A DNA stretch of 64,000 nt from Marinobacter aromaticivorans (lineage in GTDB: Bacteria > Pseudomonadota > Gammaproteobacteria > Pseudomonadales > Oleiphilaceae), in the NCBI RefSeq assembly GCF_002806975.1, contig NZ_NIHD01000003.1, forward strand, positions 1-64,000, in the 5' to 3' direction. The notes below the pieces were generated by a model. That model had not been told where the DNA came from. It made no database searches and saw nothing but the letters and a program-made list of their open reading frames with translations. The position numbers and the translations under genes are program-made. Position 1 is the first letter of the stretch. Each line of letters starts with the position of its first letter. Below are positions 16,902 to 26,842 of this stretch, piece after piece.

Positions 16902-18311
16902 ATTTCCACCGGCACCCGCCTGGCCCTGATCCGGGATACGCTGTACACCTACACGCGCTGGCAGGTGATTGCCCTGTTGTTTCTGGGGTTTTCTGCCGGG
17001 TTGCCGTTTTTGCTGGTGTTCTCCACATTGAATGCCCGCCTGGCAGACGTTGGCGTGGAAACCGCCACCATCGGTTTTTTCAGCTGGCTGGGCATTACCT
17101 ATTCCATCAAGGTGTTCTGGGCGCCGGTGGTCGACAGGCTGAAACTGCCGTTACTGGACAGGCTGCTGGGAAAGCGCCGGAGCTGGATACTGTTCGCACA
17201 GGCGGGTATTGCCACGGGTTTGTACCTGATGGCGCATGTGGACGCTATCGCCTATCCGGAAACCATGGCGCTGTGCGGATTACTGGTTGCGTTTTCTTCA
17301 GCCACCCAGGATGTGGCTATCGATGCTTACCGTATCGAGATTGCCGAAGAACGGCTGCAGGCCGCATTGGCGGCAACCTATATCTTCGGGTATCGCCTGG
17401 CGTTGCTGGTGGCCGGTGCCGGCGCTCTTTATCTGGCAGAGTTCTGGTCCTGGCAGGTGTCCTACGAGGTAATGGCGGCCCTGGTGGGTGTTGGCGCGCT
17501 AACCGTGCTGGTTGTGCGTGAGCCAGAGGTCAATCACTTTGCGGCCGCTCAGGACATCGCCCACAAAATCGAACAGGAGGCATCCAAACGCACGCACCTC
17601 AACCCCCGGTTGGCGCGCCTTGCGGGCTGGTTTTATGCCGCAGTTGCCGGGCCTTTTCTGGACTTCTTCCGGCGCTATAAAGAATTGTCCATTGCGATTT
17701 TGCTGATGGTGGCGGTGTACCGCATTTCGGATATTGCCATGGGCGTGATGGCCAACCCGTTCTATCTGGATTTTATGGGCTTCAGTAAAACCCAGGTGGC
17801 GGATGTTACCAAGATCTTTGGTTTTTTCATGACCATTGCCGGCTCCCTGGCTGGGGGTGTTCTGGTGGTGCGTTACGGCACGCGAAAGATTCTGCTGGCG
17901 GGCGCTGTTCTTACGGCCAGCACCAACCTTTTGTTCGTACTCCTGGCACAGTACCCGCCTAACCTTGCCACCCTGGCCGTGGTGGTCAGTGCCGATAACC
18001 TCAGTGGTGGTATTGCCAATGTAGCGCTGATTGCCTGGCTATCGAGCATGACCAGTGCGTCGTTTACCGCCACGCAATATGCCCTGTTCAGCTCCCTGAT
18101 GACGTTGCCCGGGAAATTTCTGGGTGGTTTCTCCGGCGTTGTGGTTGCGGGCTTTGGCTACGCGGAGTTCTTCCTTGTGGCGGGGCTTATGGGTATTCCC
18201 GCCATTCTTCTGGCCCTGTTCATGATTCGTCACGGCACCCGGCTGGATGCACTGGCCCCCGATCATTCAGATGCCAGTGCAGCCGGCGCAGGGCAAACCA
18301 CGGGCGGGTAG
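16902..18311 (+). CDS. AmpG-like major facilitator transporter
   Basis: A 12-segment membrane protein resembling AmpG muropeptide permeases and other MFS carriers: LFLGFSAGLPFLLVFSTLNA, SATQDVAIDAYRIE (the typical QDIAIDA block) and GKFLGGFSGVVVAGFGYAEF. The ORF has GTG 16965, but without a ribosome site and inside the first membrane segment's lead. ATT at 16902 lies seven bases after a strong GGAGG and adds 21 residues (STGTRLALIRDTLYTYTRWQ), which family members possess. No ATG, GTG or TTG exists between the upstream stop and 16965. I therefore propose an ATT start. Its substrate is probably a cell-wall peptide or siderophore-like compound; this is unproven. Confidence 0.85.
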   Translation: MSTGTRLALIRDTLYTYTRWQVIALLFLGFSAGLPFLLVFSTLNARLADVGVETATIGFFSWLGITYSIKVFWAPVVDRLKLPLLDRLLGKRRSWILFAQAGIATGLYLMAHVDAIAYPETMALCGLLVAFSSATQDVAIDAYRIEIAEERLQAALAATYIFGYRLALLVAGAGALYLAEFWSWQVSYEVMAALVGVGALTVLVVREPEVNHFAAAQDIAHKIEQEASKRTHLNPRLARLAGWFYAAVAGPFLDFFRRYKELSIAILLMVAVYRISDIAMGVMANPFYLDFMGFSKTQVADVTKIFGFFMTIAGSLAGGVLVVRYGTRKILLAGAVLTASTNLLFVLLAQYPPNLATLAVVVSADNLSGGIANVALIAWLSSMTSASFTATQYALFSSLMTLPGKFLGGFSGVVVAGFGYAEFFLVAGLMGIPAILLALFMIRHGTRLDALAPDHSDASAAGAGQTTGG

Positions 18312-18316
18312 GTACT

Positions 18317-18634
18317 ATGGACAATGCAACGGAACCGGGGAAAGACCAGAAAATCTGGCAGGTGGTGCTTGCCATACCGCCAGGCAAGGTTGCGGGTTAC
18401 GGGCAAGTTGCTGAAATGGCCGGCCTGGGCCGCCAGGCGCGCTATATCGGGCGTGCCCTGGGCAAGCTGCCCCAGGGCCACGCCATACCCTGGTACCGCG
18501 TTATCCGCAGCAATGGCCAGATCGCCTTTCCGCAAGGCTCAGAGAGATACAGGGAGCAGGTCAGCCTGCTGGAAGCCGAGGGCGTGGAGGTGGTGAATGG
18601 CCGAGTGGCTATGAGCCGGTTTCAGTGGCGATAA
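18317..18634 (+). CDS. Alkyltransferase-like DNA-binding protein (ATL)
   Basis: The 105-residue protein is the C-terminal domain of O6-alkylguanine-DNA alkyltransferase without its N-terminal domain: VVLAIPPGKVAGYGQVAEMAG and RYIGRALGKLP. The active-site Cys of PCHRV is replaced by Trp, giving PWYRV at residues 58-62, the mark of ATL proteins. They bind O6-alkylguanine lesions and pass them to nucleotide excision repair without transferring the alkyl group. It lies five bases after the transporter gene. Its 3' end overlaps the converging hipA gene by 26 bases. Confidence 0.9.
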   Translation: MDNATEPGKDQKIWQVVLAIPPGKVAGYGQVAEMAGLGRQARYIGRALGKLPQGHAIPWYRVIRSNGQIAFPQGSERYREQVSLLEAEGVEVVNGRVAMSRFQWR

Positions 18635-19775
18635 GAGCTTGCAGGTGCTCAAGTACCATTCGTTGTTGGTTGTCGGGGCGCTGTCTGAGCCGGCTTGCCA
18701 GGTAAGGTGACAGTTTTTTCAGGGCTTCCCGACATTCGTCGTACAGTGCCGTGGCTCTGGATGCTGTCAGCTCGCAGGCCTGAATTCCGAAACGTTCAAG
18801 TTGTTTGCGGGGCATCCATTTTTTACTGCCAGCAAGCGTTAGTGCAGGAATATCCTTCCGTATATACGCCGTGGTGCAGACGATATCGTAGGCCGGTGCC
18901 AGCCAGATTGATGCTGTGCTATCGTAGATCAGGCCGAAATTTTTCAGGTGTGCATCGCCATTCTGCAGTGCGTTGCTGATCACGATCAGCTTGAAGAACT
19001 GCTCCAGGGAAGTGTTTTTCTTTTCAGGGCTTACAAAGGTTTTTATTGTTTTTGCGACTTGCTCATAACTGCCGGTGTATTTGTCGTCCCGCTGCTTAGC
19101 CTGGAGGACGCACATATCCTCGAAGCCCAGTGCGCTCCCGTCATCGTTCAGATCAAATCGCTTCATGATAAAAAGATCTTCATTGTCAGAGAGATAAAAC
19201 TCCGGCACTGGAATGCCCGCGTATCGGCAGGCCAGCATGCAGCAGTATTCGTTAAGGGCAAGGGCGGGAAACTCCTGGCCCCAGGCTTTAATGATAAAGT
19301 CATCCAGTTGCAAGGTTGCCTTGTTCTCAAGTTGTGCCAGCACCTTGGGTTGTACGCCGCTCAGTGCGGAGCGCATGGCAAAACGGGAAACGAGTTCTTC
19401 GAAAAGTTCTGGGTTGTCGGAGTGCAGGAGTGTTTCCAGGTGAAGCGGTGATGCTTCCGCCTGGCTTTCGCCCGTATATTCAACACGCCCCCGGATATTC
19501 GGAGCAAGCAGTTTAAGAAGCCCGAAGTCATCCGTTTCCGTAATTTTGGCAAACTGCTTTTTTATGATTGAGAGCAGGTAGCCTTCTGGCAGATGCATCT
19601 CAAAAATGGGGTGCAGTTGGCGATGGATGTAGTCCCTTCGCCGCACGGGCATGGTCAGTGACACGAACTGGTCCGGGAGAACAGTGCCATCGTACCGGAA
19701 TACAACTTCCTCTTTTTCCTCGAAAAGTTTCCCCGTTTGCTGGCTTTCTACACATACGTTCAACTCACTGCTCAT
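18609..19775 (-). CDS. hipA: HipA-family serine/threonine kinase toxin
   Basis: At 388 residues it is somewhat shorter than E. coli HipA. The N-terminal subdomain begins SELNVCVESQQTGKLFEEKE. The kinase fold includes SALSGVQPKVLA (phosphoacceptor-type serine near 137-139), the catalytic NGDAHLKN at 272-279 and APAYDI (D297) which binds magnesium. HipA kinases phosphorylate translation factors or tRNA synthetases and cause dormancy. hipB lies upstream and overlaps it by 11 bases, giving a normal hipBA order. The catalytic residues are intact, so it is probably functional. Confidence 0.92.
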   Translation of the reverse strand: MSSELNVCVESQQTGKLFEEKEEVVFRYDGTVLPDQFVSLTMPVRRRDYIHRQLHPIFEMHLPEGYLLSIIKKQFAKITETDDFGLLKLLAPNIRGRVEYTGESQAEASPLHLETLLHSDNPELFEELVSRFAMRSALSGVQPKVLAQLENKATLQLDDFIIKAWGQEFPALALNEYCCMLACRYAGIPVPEFYLSDNEDLFIMKRFDLNDDGSALGFEDMCVLQAKQRDDKYTGSYEQVAKTIKTFVSPEKKNTSLEQFFKLIVISNALQNGDAHLKNFGLIYDSTASIWLAPAYDIVCTTAYIRKDIPALTLAGSKKWMPRKQLERFGIQACELTASRATALYDECREALKKLSPYLASRLRQRPDNQQRMVLEHLQALIATETGS

Positions 19776-20007
19776 CTCTCAGCTCCTCAAACGTTGGGAA
19801 GGGTGACTTATCCCGAATGGCGAGTTCTTTGCCCAGGTAATCGAGAATTTTCATTACTTTTCGTATGCCAATGTCGCCCGAGCGGCCATTTTCAAGCGCA
19901 TTGATGGTGGCGCGGGACATGCCGAGGTGTTCAGCCATTTTTTGCTGGGACACGCCATGTTGCTGGCGTAAAGTTGAGACTGTCTGTCCGAGGGCTTGAT
20001 AATCCAT
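19765..20007 (-). CDS. hipB: HipB-family antitoxin
   Basis: An 80-residue XRE-type helix-turn-helix protein: VSQQKMAEHLGMSRATINALENGR (helices 2 and 3 at about 19-40). The C-terminal tail (IRDKSPFPTFEELRDEQ) is acidic and would reach the HipA partner. HipB neutralises HipA and represses the operon. The palindromic site at 20026 lies directly upstream and is its probable operator. ATG 20007 has only weak sequence for a ribosome site (AAATCATC). Confidence 0.92.
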   Translation of the reverse strand: MDYQALGQTVSTLRQQHGVSQQKMAEHLGMSRATINALENGRSGDIGIRKVMKILDYLGKELAIRDKSPFPTFEELRDEQ

Positions 20008-20025
20008 GATGATTTAATTTGGTTT

Positions 20026-20081
20026 GACTAATATACTTTCCAAAATATTCCTTTTTTATGATTTTGTAAAGTATATTAGTC
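20026..20081 (-). promoter_or_regulatory. hipBA operator and promoter
   Basis: Two arms of 21 bases (20026-20046 and 20061-20081) are inverted repeats with one mismatch; each contains TAATATACTTT, separated by 14 bases. On the minus strand TTTACA, 17 bases, TATTTT forms a sigma-70-like promoter within it. A HipB dimer pair bound to both arms would cover the promoter, fitting autorepression. Confidence 0.85.
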
Positions 20082-20262
20082 ATTTTAAGTCTCGACGCTT
20101 TATCGCTTGAATCACCCGGCTCTGCGGCCATACCCTCAGGTTTGTTGCTACTGCCGAATCTTGAAGTTTCATGTTTTGCCCTAAACTACCAGATATGTGC
20201 AATTAAAAGGGTTGCCGGTACACCAGATTCCGGAATACCCGAAACCGCAACACGGGAGCCTG

Positions 20263-20805
20263 ATGCCCATATTACTGTTTGTTTTCATTATCATGCCGAT
20301 AGCCGAAATGGCTGTGCTCATTCAGGTTGGCAGCGTGATCGGCGTGTTCAATACCATCGGTTTTGTCCTGCTTACGGCTGTGGTGGGAGCCTGGCTGCTG
20401 CGCCAGCAGGGGCTGGCAACACTGCTGAAAGCCAATCAGCGTCTGAACAGTGGCGAGTTGCCAGCCAGGGAGGTTGCCGAGGGGTTGATTCTGGCGGTTG
20501 GCGGCGTGCTTTTGCTCACTCCGGGCTTTATTACCGATGCCATAGGCTTTCTTTGTCTGCTGCCGTTCAGCCGGCACTGGCTTGCCGCCCAGGCCCTGAA
20601 ACGTATGGTGATCTCAGGCAGGAGCGGAGGCTTCTATTTTCGCGCCGGGGGAGGTCAGAACCCGTTCGGGCAGGATCCCTTTGGCGACCGCCAGAACCCT
20701 TTTGGCCGCCAGCGCCCCTTCGATCGGGACAGCAACGGCGACATTATCGAAGGGGAATACCGGGATGAGACAGAAACCGATCACGACCGCCTCGATAAAA
20801 AGTGA
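20263..20805 (+). CDS. fxsA: FxsA family membrane protein
   Basis: A 180-residue membrane protein beginning MPILLFVFIIMPIAEM, with VGSVIGVFNTIGFVLLTAVVGAWLLR and VLLLTPGFITDAIGFLCLLP, the FxsA membrane core. The C-terminal tail is soluble, rich in Gly, Asn, Pro and Phe. FxsA relieves F-exclusion of phage T7 in E. coli when overproduced; its native function is not clear. GGGAG lies four bases before the ATG. An upstream in-frame ATG at 20197 lacks a ribosome site. It is followed by the groE promoter. Confidence 0.9.
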   Translation: MPILLFVFIIMPIAEMAVLIQVGSVIGVFNTIGFVLLTAVVGAWLLRQQGLATLLKANQRLNSGELPAREVAEGLILAVGGVLLLTPGFITDAIGFLCLLPFSRHWLAAQALKRMVISGRSGGFYFRAGGGQNPFGQDPFGDRQNPFGRQRPFDRDSNGDIIEGEYRDETETDHDRLDKK

Positions 20806-20824
20806 AAAAATTATTGGTGTGGGT

Positions 20825-20852
20825 GTTGAAAACCCCGGAGCCATCCCCAAAT
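20825..20852 (+). promoter_or_regulatory. Sigma-32 heat-shock promoter of groES-groEL
   Basis: GTTGAAA, 13 bases, then CCCCAAAT closely matches the sigma-32 consensus CTTGAAA-N13-CCCCATNT. It lies about 145 bases before groES. I see no CIRCE inverted repeat, so HrcA control is unlikely. Confidence 0.8.
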
Positions 20853-20997
20853 AGGTCTCACAAGTTCGCCGCAGGCTGATATCTGCTGAAAAACAGCGGG
20901 TTAGAGGCCGGGCAATTTTGTCGGATTGTGTTTGCAGTCCGGCCATTAACAGCAAATGTCATTGCCACATTAATCTGACTATTGGAGAAACCGAGCA

Positions 20998-21285
20998 ATG
21001 AAGATTCGTCCGCTACACGATCGTGTCGTTGTACGCCGTAAGGAAGAAGAAGAGAAAACTGCGGGTGGCATCGTGCTGCCGGGTAATGCCAAAGAGAAGC
21101 CGTCTCAGGGCGAGGTTATCGCTGTTGGTAACGGTCGCATTCTGGAAAATGGTGAGACTCGTGCGCTGGCAGTCAAAGCGGGAGATACCGTGGTTTTTGG
21201 CCAATACGCCGGCAACACCGTGAAAATCGACGGTGAAGAGCTGCTCATCATGAGCGAAAGCGATATTTACGGAGTGCTTGAGTGA
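20998..21285 (+). CDS. groES: Co-chaperonin GroES
   Basis: A 95-residue protein, [18 protein letters not shown] with [15 protein letters not shown] (the mobile loop that contacts GroEL) and [19 protein letters not shown]. It forms the heptameric lid of the chaperonin. ATG 20998 follows GGAG. groEL follows 78 bases later in the same operon, and the sigma-32 promoter lies upstream. Confidence 0.99.
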   Translation: MKIRPLHDRVVVRRKEEEEKTAGGIVLPGNAKEKPSQGEVIAVGNGRILENGETRALAVKAGDTVVFGQYAGNTVKIDGEELLIMSESDIYGVLE

Positions 21286-21345
21286 TCGCTGAAGCAATTC
21301 GCACGAACAGTCACTAACTCGATTGATTCAACGAATTCGGTTTAA

Positions 21346-23016
<1,671 letters not shown>

Positions 23017-23086
23017 TGCCGGCCACGGCCAGCTGATTCCGGCCGTATCTCAAAATTCGGGATGCGGCCTGATTTGCCCTCAAAAA

Positions 23087-23119
23087 CCCCGCGCTGGTTC
23101 ACACTGGCGCGGGGTTTTT
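23087..23119. terminator. Terminator after groEL
   Basis: CCCCGCGC and GCGCGGGG form an eight-base-pair stem with a 12-base loop, followed by TTTTTG and a further T-run. An AAAAA stretch before the stem makes it usable on both strands. Confidence 0.9.
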
Positions 23120-23191
23120 GTTTTTTTGTCATGAACTTGAACGGAGCGTTTGCTAGACTCGGCAACCGGCTAACTGTCTGCGTGTAACCGA

Positions 23192-23983
23192 ATGAGCGAC
23201 GTTGAATCCAAATCTTTTCTCCGCCCCGGCAAGCTGTTTCTGCTGGTGTTGCTGGGGCTGTTTATCTATCTCGGTGCGCTGATTGTTTTTGTTCCTGCCG
23301 GCTGGGTCTGGCAGCAGGCCTCACCCCATGTACCGCTGCCGGCGCAGGTTCAGGTAAAACAGGTAGCAGGAAAAGTGTGGGATGGAGCCGCAGGTGTGGT
23401 TGTAGCCGGTTTTCCACTGCGGATTCAGTGGCAGTTGGGCTGGCCTTCTTTGGGCGCACTTGAACAACCTGTACGGATATCAGTTGAATCCCGGCAGTCG
23501 TCTGTGTCCGGCGATTTGTCCCTTGACTGGCCTGCAAATGCCAGGCTGAATGCGCGCGGCACGATTGCCGTGGCAGAGTTTGAAGGGCTGATCCGGCGCA
23601 GTGGCGGTGCAATGATTGAGGGTGACGTGAGCATTGACCGCCTGATACTGGAGTGGGCAGACGATCGCATTGTGCGTGCAGATGGTCTTGGCACATGGGC
23701 CGGCGGCAGGGTTAGCTGGCCCATGGGTAATCAGACAGGGCAGGCGCAGTTCCCGCCCATGCAGGCCAATCTGGATACCACCGACGGTGGCGTAGCCCTG
23801 GTTGTTGCAGAACAGGCGGGCAATGGCCCTGCTGCGGATGCCAGCATTCTCTGGAACGGCATGCTGGAGTTGCGGATTTACAAGCGCATGATTGATCTTG
23901 CCGGCCAGCCCTGGCCGGACACAGCCAGCCCGGACGATGTCGTATTCCGCGTAAGGCAACCCTTGTTGCCGGGGGGGCGTTGA
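23192..23983 (+). CDS. gspN: Type II secretion system protein N
   Basis: A 263-residue bitopic protein: a short basic N-terminus, a membrane segment at about residues 15-38 (FLLVLLGLFIYLGALIVFV), then a periplasmic domain with VAGKVWDGAAG and RIQWQLGW, typical of GspN. It is thought to support the inner-membrane platform; it is absent in many systems. It leads a three-gene set in which gspC overlaps it by four bases. GspE to GspM are not here. Confidence 0.85.
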   Translation: MSDVESKSFLRPGKLFLLVLLGLFIYLGALIVFVPAGWVWQQASPHVPLPAQVQVKQVAGKVWDGAAGVVVAGFPLRIQWQLGWPSLGALEQPVRISVESRQSSVSGDLSLDWPANARLNARGTIAVAEFEGLIRRSGGAMIEGDVSIDRLILEWADDRIVRADGLGTWAGGRVSWPMGNQTGQAQFPPMQANLDTTDGGVALVVAEQAGNGPAADASILWNGMLELRIYKRMIDLAGQPWPDTASPDDVVFRVRQPLLPGGR

Positions 23984-24840
23984 TGGCTGCTTTGCCGGCA
24001 CCGGACACCCGGAATCGAATCGCGAGGTTTGTCGCCAACCTGCTGCTTGTGTGGCTGGTTATCCACATGAGTATTACCCTGGCAAACCTTACCTGGCTCT
24101 TTGCCTGGCAGGATAAACCGGTTGCGATTGCACCGGCAGGCGATTCGGCCGGCGCCGGCGGGTTTGGGAACACCGGCAGTTACCCCATGGCCAGCTATGA
24201 GTTTTTTGGCCGGTCTGAAGCGCCGGGCGAGGTGGCCGAAGCCGTTAAACGCTCTGCGCCCGAAACCGGTTTAAGGCTCCGGCTGGAAGGAGTTCTGGTA
24301 GGACAGCGCCCGCAGGACTCAGGTGCTATAGTGGCCGGCAGCAACGGTGAAACCGCCTGGTATCGTGTCGGCGAGATGTTGCCGGGCAATGCGGAGTTGG
24401 CAGAGGTGGAGCCCGGGCGCATACTGATTCGCCGTGGTGGGCGTTATGAATCGCTGACGTTTGACGAGAACGACGTTTCCACAATGGTTGCAGAAGTGGC
24501 ACAGGAGCCGGCAGAATCGTCACCGGATGCGTTTCTTGAAAATGCAAGGCAGCAACTGGACAGCGCAGGTGTTGCGGCACTGAGCCCCTATGGTCTCAGC
24601 CCGGTTGATGATACGGGCAGTTCCGGTTACGTGTACGATGGTTCCAACCCCATGCTGAATGCCGTGAATCTCAAGGCCGGCGACGTGATTACTGCCATTA
24701 ACGGGCAGCGCCTGGGCGATGTGCAACAGGACAGCTCGTTACTGGAAAGCTGGCGCGGCCAGGATCGCCTGGATATAGAAATCGAGCGTGACGGGTCTAT
24801 CCTCACCATAAGTTATGCCATACCTGAGCAGTGGCGCTGA
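23980..24840 (+). CDS. gspC: Type II secretion system protein GspC
   Basis: The 286-residue protein has one membrane segment near residues 15-37, a Gly/Ala-rich linker, the homology region (LRLRLEGVLVGQRPQDSGAI) that contacts GspD, and a C-terminal PDZ-like domain (LKAGDVITAINGQRLGD) that binds substrates. It bridges the inner-membrane platform and the secretin. The ATG overlaps the gspN stop. The PDZ-like domain sets it in the PulC/EpsC type. Confidence 0.9.
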   Translation: MMAALPAPDTRNRIARFVANLLLVWLVIHMSITLANLTWLFAWQDKPVAIAPAGDSAGAGGFGNTGSYPMASYEFFGRSEAPGEVAEAVKRSAPETGLRLRLEGVLVGQRPQDSGAIVAGSNGETAWYRVGEMLPGNAELAEVEPGRILIRRGGRYESLTFDENDVSTMVAEVAQEPAESSPDAFLENARQQLDSAGVAALSPYGLSPVDDTGSSGYVYDGSNPMLNAVNLKAGDVITAINGQRLGDVQQDSSLLESWRGQDRLDIEIERDGSILTISYAIPEQWR

Positions 24841-24872
24841 CCGGGTTCATAGACACAGGACGAGATCTCCAG

Positions 24873-26828
24873 ATGTATAACCACAAGACCAATTTTTTGC
24901 GGGCCGTGGCTCTGCTTGTTCTTTTGCCCATGATGTCGATCATGGCCCATGGCCAGGAGGAAACCTGGAGGCTGAATCTCAAGGATGCAGACATACGTGC
25001 CTTTGTCACCCAGGTGGCTGATATTACCGGTTACAGTTTCGTGGTGGACCCCCGGGTAAAGGGCAAAGTCACCGTGCTCTCCAGCGCCCCCATGAACAAA
25101 AACGAGATTTACGATTTGTTTCTGGCGGTGCTGAACGTTCACGGCTTTACCGCGATTCCGGGGGAAGAAGTGATCAAGGTGGTGCAGCAGGTGGACGCAA
25201 AGCAGTCCGCAGAAGTGCTGGACCGGTTCCCGAGTGTGCCTTCCGAGCAGCTTATAACCCGGGTTATCCAGATTGATAACGCCAATGCACTGGAACTGGT
25301 GCCCATATTGCGCCCCCTGGTTGCGAAATACGGCCATCTTGCCGGAGTAGCAGCAGCTAATGCGCTGATTATCAGTGACCATGCATCCAACATTCAGCGC
25401 ATGGAGCAGATTGTCCGGGAACTGGACAGCCCTTCCAAATACGAGGTCGAGGTTATCAAGCTCAGGGAAGCCTGGGTTGGCGATATGGTAACCCTGCTGC
25501 AGGAGCTGGCGCCGGACGAGCTGGGGCAGGCGGGTAGCAGCCAGTCCGTCAGAAAGTACAGTGTTACCGCCGATGAGCGCAGCAACCGGTTGATTCTCAG
25601 AGGCGATGAGACTTTCCGTAGCAAAATGCGCGGGCTGATCACCCAGTTGGATCAGCCCTCGGCCAGTGGCGGGGCAACCAAGGTTATCCGCCTCAAGCAC
25701 GCCGATGCCAAGGGTCTGTCGGAGCTTTTGAAAGGCGTGATGGGAGAGTTGACCAAAGAAGGCGGCACCGGCGCCGCCGGTGGCGTCGGCAAAAAGCCCC
25801 AGGGCAATTTCGCGGTGTTTGCCGACGAGGGGCTGAATGCGCTGGTGGTGCGTGGTGAACCTTCCTTGATGCAGGAAGCCGAAGAGATTGTCGCCGCGCT
25901 GGATGTGCGCCGTGCCCAGGTGATGATTGAGGCGGCAATCGTGGAAATCAGCGATGAGCTGGGTCGGGATCTTGGGGTTCAGGTGGCTGCGGGTGACGAA
26001 TCCGGGTCCTCCACGCCGGTTGTGGGAACAAACTTTGGTAACGTTGGCCGCAGCCTCGGCGAGGTACTGAGCGCAATCCTGACGGAATCCGCCATCACGC
26101 CAGCCATTGGTGGCATTACCGTGGGCGCGGGCCAGCGCAACAAAAACGGCGTGAGCTGGGGTGTTTTGCTGCAGGCGCTGTCCACTTCTGCCGCAGCCAA
26201 CCTGCTCTCGACGCCCAGCATCATCACGCTGGATAATCAGGAATCCGAGATTATTGTAGGCCAGAACGTTCCCTTCCGGACGGGCCAGTCCACGGTAACC
26301 GGCGACGGTACAACCAATCCGTTCACCACCATTGAACGCCGGGATATCGGCCTCACGCTGAAGGTGACGCCGACCATCAGTGCCGATGGTCTGGTACGGC
26401 TGGTGGTGGAGCAGACAACCGAGAGCGTGGCCGACAGCATTGAAGATGCCTCGGACATTGTGACCAACAAGCGTGAAATAAAGACCACCGTGCTGGCGGA
26501 TGATGGCGAAACCATCGTGCTGGGTGGCCTTACCCGGGACGACTATTCAGTTAATAAGAGCAAGGTTCCCCTGCTGGGGGATATTCCCTACCTGGGGCGT
26601 CTGTTTTCCTCCGAAACCGAGCGCCGGGTAAAACGCAACCTGCTTGTGTTCCTGCGGCCAAAGATCATGCTGGGCAAAGCCGAGGCGGTCGCGGCCACAT
26701 CGGAGAAGTTCAACAGGCTGTGGGAGGTAAACCTGGATATACGCAACAAACTGGGTATGCCTGAAATGAAAGCCGGCCCGGATGTTAACGTGCTTTTTGA
26801 TTCCGGCAGCAGCCAGCTTGTGGAGTAA
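24873..26828 (+). CDS. gspD: Type II secretion system secretin GspD
   Basis: From ATG 24873 the protein has 651 residues: a signal peptide (FLRAVALLVLLPMMSIMAHG), an N0 domain (WRLNLKDADIRAFVTQVAD), repeated N1-N3 domains and the secretin core (LLSTPSIITLDNQESEIIVG, VPLLGDIPYLGRLFSS). It is the outer-membrane channel through which folded exoproteins leave. An upstream GTG at 24831 would overlap gspC and push the signal peptide inward, so I chose the later start. It converges with the M48 gene 14 bases away. Confidence 0.95.
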   Translation: MYNHKTNFLRAVALLVLLPMMSIMAHGQEETWRLNLKDADIRAFVTQVADITGYSFVVDPRVKGKVTVLSSAPMNKNEIYDLFLAVLNVHGFTAIPGEEVIKVVQQVDAKQSAEVLDRFPSVPSEQLITRVIQIDNANALELVPILRPLVAKYGHLAGVAAANALIISDHASNIQRMEQIVRELDSPSKYEVEVIKLREAWVGDMVTLLQELAPDELGQAGSSQSVRKYSVTADERSNRLILRGDETFRSKMRGLITQLDQPSASGGATKVIRLKHADAKGLSELLKGVMGELTKEGGTGAAGGVGKKPQGNFAVFADEGLNALVVRGEPSLMQEAEEIVAALDVRRAQVMIEAAIVEISDELGRDLGVQVAAGDESGSSTPVVGTNFGNVGRSLGEVLSAILTESAITPAIGGITVGAGQRNKNGVSWGVLLQALSTSAAANLLSTPSIITLDNQESEIIVGQNVPFRTGQSTVTGDGTTNPFTTIERRDIGLTLKVTPTISADGLVRLVVEQTTESVADSIEDASDIVTNKREIKTTVLADDGETIVLGGLTRDDYSVNKSKVPLLGDIPYLGRLFSSETERRVKRNLLVFLRPKIMLGKAEAVAATSEKFNRLWEVNLDIRNKLGMPEMKAGPDVNVLFDSGSSQLVE

Positions 26829-26842
26829 ATGCAGGTTGCTGT

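Noticed and set aside
20825..20997. CIRCE element before groES
   Set aside because: I looked for the TTAGCACTC inverted repeat and did not find it; a sigma-32-type promoter is present instead.
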